DNA of 9,366 nucleotides, taken from Chitinophagaceae bacterium. Lineage in GTDB: Bacteria > Bacteroidota > Bacteroidia > Chitinophagales > Chitinophagaceae. The stretch lies in assembly GCA_003151295.1 (NCBI GenBank), contig PLXD01000141.1:1-9366 (forward strand). The letters are read 5' to 3'. A model generated the notes under the pieces. The model saw nothing but the letters and a program-made list of their open reading frames with translations, made no database searches and was not told the DNA's origin. The translations under genes were made by a program, and so were the position numbers. How positions within the stretch are numbered: the first letter of the stretch is position 1; every line of letters starts with the position of its first letter. Positions 1-5,798 of the stretch are shown in pieces.

Positions 1-1127
1 AAAGGCAACATGATATGCACACCCATGCCCAGGGCAAGTTGCTTTCCCGTAATATCATTGAAAGTAGAAAGGGAGACTGCAACCAGGACGATGGCAAGAA
101 GCAGGGAGAAAAAAGCCATAAGCAGCGATTCCCCGAGATATTGAATAACAAGCGTCAGCCGCGTGGCGCCTACTACCTTTTTTATTCCTACTTCCTTCAT
201 TCTCTTCGAGGCTTTCGCCGTTGCCAGGTTCATAAAATTGATACAAGCGATGATCAATATAAAAAGGGCGATCCCCGCAAAGAGCCTGACATATTCGATC
301 CTTCCACCGGAGAGTACCCCATTTTCATATTTGCCGTGCAGATAGCCGCTGGAAAACGGCCGCATAAATAATTTCGCATTGGAATATTTGTTTTTCGACT
401 TCATAAACTCTTCAATTTTTCGATTGAAGAGTTTGACGTCGATCCCCTTCTTTAAAACCAGGAAGGTGTTGGGGTCGCCATTATTCCAATCCTTTTCATC
501 GGGAAAAGCATCGAGGAAGGCTTCAAAAGGCAATAAGAAATCGAATTGAACGGAAGAGTTCGGGGGCGTTCCTTCGAAAATGCCGGAAACAACAAACTAT
601 TTGGCGCGTTCCCATTCTACCTTCCTTCCCACAATGTTTTCGGTGGTATTGAATAAACGCATGGCCATCTCTTTTGAGAGGACAATCGAACTTTTATCGG
701 ACAAGACCTGGTTTTTATCTCCCTGTACCAGGGGAAAAGAGAACATATTGAAATAATCTTTGCCTGCATACATCCCGACGGCTTTGAGATATTTATCCCC
801 CGTGGAGAGGGTATACTTCCCTGAAAAAGAGTTTTGCGTGGCTACGGCGTGTTCCACTTCCGGCATTTCCGCAGCCAGGCTGGTCGCCAGAAGGGCCGCT
901 GTCCGATCTCCCGTTGCGATCCCCCCTGCTTCGGGCGCCTTTACCATCACCTGGAAAAGCCGGCTATTGTTTTCGTGGAATTTGTCGACATTGAGTTCAT
1001 CCGTCACCCAGAGATAGATGAGCAGGGTGCAGGCCAGCCCCGTAGCCAAACCGACCAGGTTCAAAATGGTGAATTGACGATCCTTCAGGAGGTTACGCCA
1101 GGCGATCTTAAAATAATTTTTTAGCAT
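1..1127 (-). pseudogene. MacB/FtsX-type ABC transporter permease, 5' part, interrupted by an in-frame TAG; runs off the left edge
   Basis: Inner-membrane permease of the MacB/FtsX class, which in Bacteroidota is usually near 800 residues with two periplasmic core/FtsX units. Visible from the start at 1127: the family-typical N-terminus (MLKNYFKIAWRNLLKD), TM1 around residues 20-41 (LVGLATGLACTLLIYLW), and the periplasmic MacB core. The frame hits TAG at 597-599 (codon 177) and then continues unchanged, with no indel, to base 1: FVVSGIFEGTPPNSSVQFDF, then TM2 (LFAGIALFILIIACINFM), the cytoplasmic motif RMKEVGIKKVVGATR and TM3. About 375 codons lie in the window. A glutamine, glutamate or lysine codon would become TAG by one substitution. 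The downstream half has in-frame ATG codons but would lack TM1. The leader is AT-rich with no Shine-Dalgarno. Family assignment is very secure; whether the gene is dead, recoded or misread is not. Confidence 0.85.
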
Positions 1128-1396
1128 AACGGTTTTTTATCCGGTGAATAGACAATGAAAAAACGATGACTGGGCGGTGGATGAGTTTGAGGGAACCAAG
1201 AGGATGCCAAATTTGTAATTATTTATTAACCAACGACATGCGATAATTGTTTTTTTCAAAAACTGTCCGTATCCGGTCAATGATTGTTCGTTTTTCGATG
1301 GACCGGCCCAAGCCTGAAACAGGCTCAAACACGATCCCCTCCCCGCGTTGCGACAAATGGCTTTCCAAGTCAACTTTTTGTGCTAATTTAAAGCGT
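1128..1396. other. Divergent intergenic region between the permease and the amidohydrolase
   Basis: This 269-bp stretch must carry the 5' signals of both divergent genes. Two hairpins are visible: CCGGTC (1273-1278) pairs with GACCGG (1301-1306), and AGCCTG (1311-1316) pairs with CAGGCT (1320-1325) around an AAA loop. CAAATTTG at 1208-1215, preceded on the minus strand by an AT-rich run and TTGG, is a poor match to the Bacteroidota TAnnTTTG -7 element for the permease. CTTTTTG near 1374-1380 is an equally weak candidate for the amidohydrolase. I do not see a convincing promoter. The amidohydrolase frame is open back to 1247, but its translation there is unlike the family. Confidence 0.4.
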
Positions 1397-2587
1397 ATGA
1401 CTACGTTGAAAGAAGAGATCAGGAGATTATCAAGTGAGGTTTTTAGTTCCGTGATCCAGGACAGGAGGCATCTGCACGCCCATCCTGAATTATCGTTTAA
1501 AGAATATAAGACTTCGGAATTTGTCAAGGCCCGTCTTAGCGAAATGGGTGTCCCCTGGGAGCCGATGGCGGGTACGGGGGTGGTCGGCATTATAAAAGGA
1601 GAAAAACCGTGCGATCGGATTATTGCACTTCGTGCCGATATGGATGCTTTGCCTATTACCGAAGGAAATGATGTTGTGTATGTCTCACAGAACATGGGCG
1701 TCATGCATGCCTGCGGTCACGATGCCCACACTGCGTCTTTGTTGGGAACCGCCAGGATACTGCAATCCCTTAAAGACAGGTTTGGGGGAACGATAAAATT
1801 GATCTTTCAACCGGGGGAAGAGAATCTTCCTGGGGGCGCCAGCCTGATGATCCGGGATGGCGTGCTGGAAAATCCCAGACCCGATCATATTATCGGGCAG
1901 CACACGATGCCGGAGATCGAGGCTGGCAAGATCGGTATCCGGGCAGGAAAGCATATGGCTTCTGTGGATCAGATAACCGTCACGGTACACGGGAGGGGGG
2001 GGCATGCCGCGCAACCGGCTCAGAATGTCGATCCCATTTTAATCAGCGCTTATATCCTGGTCGCTCTGCAGCAGATCGTCAGCCGTGCTGCTCAACCGCA
2101 TATTCCTACGGTGCTGTCGTTCGGCAAAATAATCGGGAACGGATCGACAAATGTAATACCGGATAAAGTGTATCTGGAAGGAACGTTTCGGACAATGGAC
2201 GAAGACTGGCGGGCGGAAGCGCATACCCGGATGAAAAAAATGGCAGAAGGCATCGCGGAAAGCATGGGTGCGACCTGCGATTTCGATATTCTCAGAGGAT
2301 ATCCCTACCTGGTCAATGAGGCAAAGCTGACAGAAAGGGTCGGAATTTTTGCGGAGGAGTACCTCGGAAAGGAGAAAGTGGTCGGAGTGGACATCTGGAT
2401 GGCCGCTGAAGATTTTGCATATTATTCCCAGCAGGTCGACTCCTGCTTCTACCTGCTGGGAACGGGAAATAAAGAAAAGGGAATCACTTCATCCTTGCAT
2501 TCCCCGACCTACAATATCGATGAGGACGCCCTGGCTATCAGTATCGGACTGATGGCCTGGTTGGCCGTCAAACAATTGGGGAATTAG
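1397..2587 (+). CDS. M20-family (M20D) metallo-amidohydrolase / N-acyl-amino acid hydrolase
   Basis: Cytoplasmic di-metal amidohydrolase, 396 residues, the usual size for the M20D group (hippurate hydrolase, IAA-amino acid hydrolase and N-acetyl-diaminopimelate deacetylase relatives), which cleaves N-acyl groups from amino acids or similar amides. Family signatures in order: RRHLHAHPELSF at 23-34, ALRADMDALP at 77-86, HACGHDAH at 104-111 (Cys106 and His108 as metal ligands), FQPGEE at 137-142 (Glu141 the likely catalytic base, Glu142 a ligand), GQHTMP at 167-172 (His169), GRGGHAAQP at 199-207 in the dimerisation/lid domain, AAEDFAYY at 336-343, and HSP with His368 near the C-terminus. All catalytic residues are present, so it should be active. 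No signal peptide. The ATG at 1397 is chosen because homology begins there; the frame is open to ATG 1247 but the extra 50 residues are not family-like. It appears monocistronic. The exact substrate cannot be told from sequence. Confidence 0.95.
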   Translation: MTTLKEEIRRLSSEVFSSVIQDRRHLHAHPELSFKEYKTSEFVKARLSEMGVPWEPMAGTGVVGIIKGEKPCDRIIALRADMDALPITEGNDVVYVSQNMGVMHACGHDAHTASLLGTARILQSLKDRFGGTIKLIFQPGEENLPGGASLMIRDGVLENPRPDHIIGQHTMPEIEAGKIGIRAGKHMASVDQITVTVHGRGGHAAQPAQNVDPILISAYILVALQQIVSRAAQPHIPTVLSFGKIIGNGSTNVIPDKVYLEGTFRTMDEDWRAEAHTRMKKMAEGIAESMGATCDFDILRGYPYLVNEAKLTERVGIFAEEYLGKEKVVGVDIWMAAEDFAYYSQQVDSCFYLLGTGNKEKGITSSLHSPTYNIDEDALAISIGLMAWLAVKQLGN

Positions 2588-2614
2588 AAAATCAGGAGTT
2601 TCCCAATCGGACAA

Positions 2615-2633
2615 TCAGCAGATTATTTGCTGA
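2615..2633. terminator. Small inverted repeat at the convergent gene ends (weak terminator candidate)
   Basis: TCAGCA (2615-2620) and TGCTGA (2628-2633) form a 6-bp perfect stem around a 7-nt loop in the short gap between the convergent amidohydrolase and the small secreted protein, overlapping the latter's stop codon. Neither side is followed by a T-run, so a role as a bidirectional terminator is only suggested by position. Confidence 0.2.
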
Positions 2634-2931
2634 CCTTATCGATGGCTATCTCATCGCCGGTAAGCGTTCCGGTAACTGTTACTTTCTGTCCGATGTATTT
2701 GGAAACTTTCTTGGGATCACTGATCGTATAAACCTTATCTCCCACCACCAAAACGGGAAGGGCGCCCCCTTTAATGCATTTCTTTGCACAATCGGAATGG
2801 CCGTCGTTATTCCCCTTTGCACCGCAATGAGAATCGCTGATATAACCCGTCCAGGTACCCGGATCGGCATAGGTGGCGGTAATCGCAAAAACCAATACAA
2901 ATAACATTAGAAGCTTTTTCATATTCATCAT
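2623..2931 (-). CDS. Small secreted Cys/His protein, DUF5818-like
   Basis: Exported protein of 102 residues. A clear signal peptide (KK, then LLMLFVLVFAITATYA) ends near residue 22. The mature part opens with GTWTGYISDSHCGAKG (25-40) and continues with His45, Cys48 and Cys52 (SDCAKKCIKGGA), then a beta-rich stretch with VLVVGDKVYTI (60-70), DPKKVSKYIGQKVTVTGTL (72-90) and a final strand. The pattern of W-x-G-x-(I/V)-SDSHCG, then a Cys pair, then a short OB-like 'vtVtGtl' tail resembles small periplasmic proteins that I associate with DUF5818 and similar families of unknown function; that name is from memory, not a search. Two clustered His and three Cys could bind a metal or make a disulphide. 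ATG codons at 2931, 2928 and 2922 all precede the signal peptide. No Shine-Dalgarno. It stands alone, convergent with the amidohydrolase. Confidence 0.85.
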   Translation of the reverse strand: MMNMKKLLMLFVLVFAITATYADPGTWTGYISDSHCGAKGNNDGHSDCAKKCIKGGALPVLVVGDKVYTISDPKKVSKYIGQKVTVTGTLTGDEIAIDKVSK

Positions 2932-3235
2932 TTTATCATTAAGAAATACTTTCTATGAGTTGAATTTACGACTTTTTTTCAAAACCCGATTTCTTTTACT
3001 CCATTCAATGTCCGCCGCCCTTTTATCCTGGTCCCAGGCGGAAATAAAGGAGTGAGAATGCATAAATGATATATTTAAATACATTTATATAATTGACATA
3101 TGATATTCGGGATAAAATAGCTGGATAAAAGCAGCGGGCGTTTTGCCAAGAGGGGCCGGAGAACGGTTAAATTTTATACTATTGGAAGGGTTTTGGCGTT
3201 TAAAGAGTCTTTAAAGAGTGTCATTGTCCAACTAC
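2932..3235. other. Intergenic region with AT-rich palindrome, hairpin and tandem repeat
   Basis: About 300 bp between divergent genes; it should hold promoters for the small secreted protein (leftward) and the YaiO-like gene (rightward). Visible: TCCGCC (3011-3016) pairing with GGCGGA (3037-3042), with CCTG/CAGG as a competing inner stem; a sequence resembling a strong ribosome binding site (AAAGGAG, 3046-3052) before a three-codon reading frame at 3058; an imperfect AT-rich palindrome with 9-bp arms at 3072-3091; TTGACA at 3094-3099 with a TAAAAT only 14 bp downstream; and an 11-bp tandem repeat at 3199-3219. No clean Bacteroidota TTTG/TAnnTTTG pair was found; TACTATTG at 3177-3184 is the nearest -7 match but lacks a correctly spaced -33 element. 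Confidence 0.5.
3199..3219 (+). repeat. Two-copy 11-bp tandem repeat just upstream of the YaiO-like gene
   Basis: TTTAAAGAGT occurs at 3199-3208 and again at 3210-3219, giving a period of 11 bp, one helical turn. The second copy ends 16 bp before the preferred ATG at 3236 and overlaps the alternative GTG start at 3218. Direct repeats at helical-turn spacing are typical of sites for tandem-binding regulators; that function is inference. Confidence 0.6.
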
Positions 3236-4492
3236 ATGAAAAACCCTATTGGAAGATTCCTTTTCCATTCCATTCTCCTGATTTCTGTCTCTTTTCCTTT
3301 ACTAACCCGGGCGCAGGAGAATCTTTCTTCGGACGACTTATTTCAAATGGCGAGAAAATCGGCTTTTAGCGAACATGATTATCCGAAGGCCATCGATCTA
3401 TGCAAAAAAGCATTGGAAAAAAGCCCTGATTATTCAGATATCCGGAATTTCCTGGGCAGGATATATATATGGAGCCATTTTGCGGATAGTGCAAGGCAGA
3501 CTTTAAATGAGGTACTGGAAAGGCACCCTGACAACGAGGATGCGATTGCGGCCCTTGCGGACCTTGAATTCTGGAACAACCATTCGACGCAGGCGCTGGC
3601 CTACTGTGAAAAAGGCCTGGTTTATCATCCCCGTTCTCAGTCCCTGTTATTGAAAAAAGCAAAAATATTAAACGATCTCGCCCGGTACAAAGAGGCAGCA
3701 GCCATTACAGACACCTTGTTGAAATCCGATCCTAAAAACGCGGAAGCGCGGGCACTCGCTCAGCAGACAAGGTATAAATCAGCCAAAAATCAACTCGGCT
3801 TGTATTACGATTATGTATATTTCGACAAGCAATTCAACGATCCCTGGCATCTCGTTAGTATGGATTATAAAAGGCAAACCAGCCTGGGCGCTGTGATCGG
3901 CCGTATCAACTATGCCAATCGCTTTAATACCAACGGGATTCAGTTCGAAACGGACGCCTACCCGAGGATCTCAAGGACTTTCTATAGCTACCTGAATGCG
4001 GGCTATTCGCATGATGTCGGCATTTTCCCCAAATACCGTGCGGGTTTTTCCCTGTATGCCAATCTTCCTCAAAGCTTCGAGGCCGAAGCGGGATTCCGCT
4101 ATTTGTATTTCAGCAGCAATACCTGGATCTATACGCTGTCCGCCGGGAAATATTATAAAAATTATTGGTTCAATTTCCGGACCTACCTCACACCCGGCAA
4201 TAGCAACATATCCCAGTCCTATACCTTTACTACCCGGTATTATTACGGCGGGGCGGACGACTACCTGAGCTTGGGGATCGGTACCGGCATTTCGCCGGAT
4301 GACCTTAGTAACAATATTCAATTGAATGAGAATTATCAATTGAAGTCGAATAAAATAACGGCTGGATATAATCATGCGATCAAAAAGATGCATGTGATCT
4401 TTATCACCGCTACGCTGATCAACCAGGAATATTTACCTAAAACGTATGGTAACCAATTGGACATCGGGATCGGTTATCAAAAAAGGTTTTAG
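3236..4492 (+). CDS. TPR plus YaiO-family outer-membrane beta-barrel protein
   Basis: Outer-membrane protein of 418 residues in two parts. A signal peptide (FLFHSILLISVSFPLLTRA) ends at about Ala26 before Gln. Residues about 30-180 are TPR-like helical repeats, e.g. YPKAIDLCKKALEKSPDYSD, then units centred on SARQTLNEVLERHPDN, ALAYCEKGLVYHP and AAAITDTLLKSDPKNAEA. From about residue 188 to the end is a YaiO-type beta-barrel with alternating aromatic strands (GLYYDYVYFD, SYLNAGYSHDVGIFPKYRAG, FRYLYFSSNTWIYTLSAG) and a C-terminal strand IGIGYQKRF ending in Phe, the usual BAM signal. The periplasmic-TPR-then-barrel plan resembles PgaA, the PNAG exporter, which supports a role in glycan export; this is inference. 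ATG 3236 is preferred over GTG 3218 because it directly precedes the signal peptide. The next gene starts 37 bp downstream, probably in the same operon. Confidence 0.9.
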   Translation: MKNPIGRFLFHSILLISVSFPLLTRAQENLSSDDLFQMARKSAFSEHDYPKAIDLCKKALEKSPDYSDIRNFLGRIYIWSHFADSARQTLNEVLERHPDNEDAIAALADLEFWNNHSTQALAYCEKGLVYHPRSQSLLLKKAKILNDLARYKEAAAITDTLLKSDPKNAEARALAQQTRYKSAKNQLGLYYDYVYFDKQFNDPWHLVSMDYKRQTSLGAVIGRINYANRFNTNGIQFETDAYPRISRTFYSYLNAGYSHDVGIFPKYRAGFSLYANLPQSFEAEAGFRYLYFSSNTWIYTLSAGKYYKNYWFNFRTYLTPGNSNISQSYTFTTRYYYGGADDYLSLGIGTGISPDDLSNNIQLNENYQLKSNKITAGYNHAIKKMHVIFITATLINQEYLPKTYGNQLDIGIGYQKRF

Positions 4493-4529
4493 GGACGCGA
4501 ATTAACGCGAAGGTATTAATGATCTTAAA

Positions 4530-5726
4530 ATGGTTTTGACAATGTCAAGGAAAAGGGTCATTCTCATATTGTTGTTACTAGTAGTATTCCTGCCGGTATG
4601 GATGTGGTTGGCCTGGTGTCTGACGCCGCGGAGGAAAATGGTCGTAGCCATCGTGGACAAAACGGTGCTTACCCCCCAGGCCCAGGAACATATTTCACTC
4701 GACTGGATATTGAAACACGAAAAATTCACAAAGAATAAGAAGGACCTGTATCGACCCGATCATGATTATTTTGGTTTTTTCCCCGGTCTGAACGACCAGT
4801 TCAAACTAAAAGGCCTGGAGCGATTTTCATCGGAACAGCTTAAAAACCTAAGCAACGATGCGGACCTGGTCTATTTCACGGACACCTATGGCATCTACAA
4901 AAACGAATGGTATAAAAAAGCAGCAGATACCGGGCGATCGGGGCTTCTCTATGGAGGTATGACCCAGGAGGATATCGGGTTGCTGGAAAACATGAAGGCC
5001 GCGCACAAACTGATGATCGCGGAATTCAATTCCATAGGTTCTCCTACGCCCGCACCGATACGAAACCAATTTGAAAACCTGTTCGGGCTGCATTGGACCG
5101 GGTGGACAGCGTGTTACTTCTCGTCCCTCGATACGGCTATCAACAAGGAATTACCGCATTGGCTGGTCAATAATTACAAACTGCAACATGGCGGCCAATG
5201 GCCGTTTCACCAGGATGGCGTAGCATTTGTGAATAACAACGAACAGGTGGTGATCCTGGAAGCCTCCACTCACCTGGCCGATCCGGTGCCCTATATAGAA
5301 AGTACCGAAACCGGCCAACGACTCCTGGATCTCCCCAAAGAGATGAAGTATCCTTTCTGGTTCGATGTGATCGATCCCGCCGCCACGCAAAATGAGATGG
5401 CTGCCAATAATGAGATAGCCGCTGATTTCGTCATTCGCACCAACCCCGCAGGCGCGGCTGAGCTAAATAAAAATCATATCCCTGCCCGTTTCCCGGCCGT
5501 GTTATTCCATCATGGGAAAGACTACCACTTCTATTATTTTTCAGGAGACTTCTGCGACAATCCCATCAGCCTGGGCACATCCTGTTTCAAAGGAATTTCG
5601 TTGTTCAAATGGCTGTTTTATGACAACAGCGATCCCAACCAGCGGGTCGGTTTCTTCTGGAGCTTTTATAGACCGATGATGAATAAAATATTCGACGATT
5701 ACTACCGGTCGCTGCCCAAGAAATAA
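4530..5726 (+). CDS. Membrane-anchored protein of unknown function in a polysaccharide locus
   Basis: I cannot name this family. The protein has 398 residues from ATG 4530, or 394 from ATG 4542 (MSRKRV), which is an equally good start. One N-terminal membrane segment (about residues 9-31, VILILLLLVVFLPVWMWLAW) places the rest in the periplasm. The soluble part begins with a beta strand MVVAIVDKTV (37-46), then DHDYFGFFP (77-85), DADLVYFTDTYGIY (110-123), LLYGGM (139-144), LMIAEFN (161-167), GLHWTGWTACYF (186-197), QVVILE (239-244) and, near the end, DYHFYYFSGDFCDNP (331-345) and FFWSFYRPMM (375-384). Alternating hydrophobic strands and helices suggest an alpha/beta fold, perhaps like the class-I glutamine amidotransferase/ThuA type, but no Cys-His-Glu triad is evident. 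No frameshift or truncation. It follows the YaiO-like gene by 37 bp, so it is probably co-transcribed and part of the same envelope pathway. Confidence 0.88.
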   Translation: MVLTMSRKRVILILLLLVVFLPVWMWLAWCLTPRRKMVVAIVDKTVLTPQAQEHISLDWILKHEKFTKNKKDLYRPDHDYFGFFPGLNDQFKLKGLERFSSEQLKNLSNDADLVYFTDTYGIYKNEWYKKAADTGRSGLLYGGMTQEDIGLLENMKAAHKLMIAEFNSIGSPTPAPIRNQFENLFGLHWTGWTACYFSSLDTAINKELPHWLVNNYKLQHGGQWPFHQDGVAFVNNNEQVVILEASTHLADPVPYIESTETGQRLLDLPKEMKYPFWFDVIDPAATQNEMAANNEIAADFVIRTNPAGAAELNKNHIPARFPAVLFHHGKDYHFYYFSGDFCDNPISLGTSCFKGISLFKWLFYDNSDPNQRVGFFWSFYRPMMNKIFDDYYRSLPKK

Positions 5727-5749
5727 ATAAGCCGTAATGGTGCATCGGC
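5720..5749 (-). terminator. Possible intrinsic terminator of the minus-strand glycosyltransferase operon
   Basis: In the 72-bp gap between convergent genes, minus-strand reading gives GCCG, ATG, loop CAC, CAT, two bulged bases, CGGC (5749-5731), followed at once by TTATTTATTT. A short GC stem followed by a T-rich tract is what an intrinsic terminator for leftward transcription would look like. The stem is short (4 + 3 bp with a bulge), so this is only moderately supported. On the plus strand the hairpin lacks a T-run. Confidence 0.35.
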
Positions 5750-5798
5750 AAAATCAGTATCAGGACCCAATAAAGAGCAATCACTATCATATAACCCA

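Noticed and set aside
834..1124. Plus-strand frame of 96 codons opposite the permease start
   Set aside because: Antisense to the well-conserved N-terminus of the ABC permease; no protein-like features.
1247..1396. Fifty-residue N-terminal extension of the amidohydrolase from ATG 1247
   Set aside because: The extra sequence is basic and low in family resemblance, M20D proteins begin near the RRHLHAHPE region, and ATG 1397 gives the usual length. The open frame is most likely chance.
2873..3055. Plus-strand frame of 60 codons overlapping the 5' end of the small secreted protein
   Set aside because: It is mostly antisense to the signal peptide coding region, has no recognisable composition or family, and ends in the intergenic region.
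3094..3119. Sigma-70-like promoter TTGACA ... TAAAAT
   Set aside because: The spacing is 14 bp instead of about 17, and Bacteroidota housekeeping promoters follow a different consensus.
3218..3235. GTG start for the YaiO-like gene
   Set aside because: It adds only six residues before a textbook signal peptide that begins MKNPIGRF, and it lies inside the tandem repeat; ATG 3236 is simpler.
4497..4510. CGCG-AATTAA-CGCG motif between the YaiO-like gene and the next gene as a terminator
   Set aside because: The stem is only 4 bp of self-complementary CGCG with no T-run, and the two genes are close enough to be one operon.
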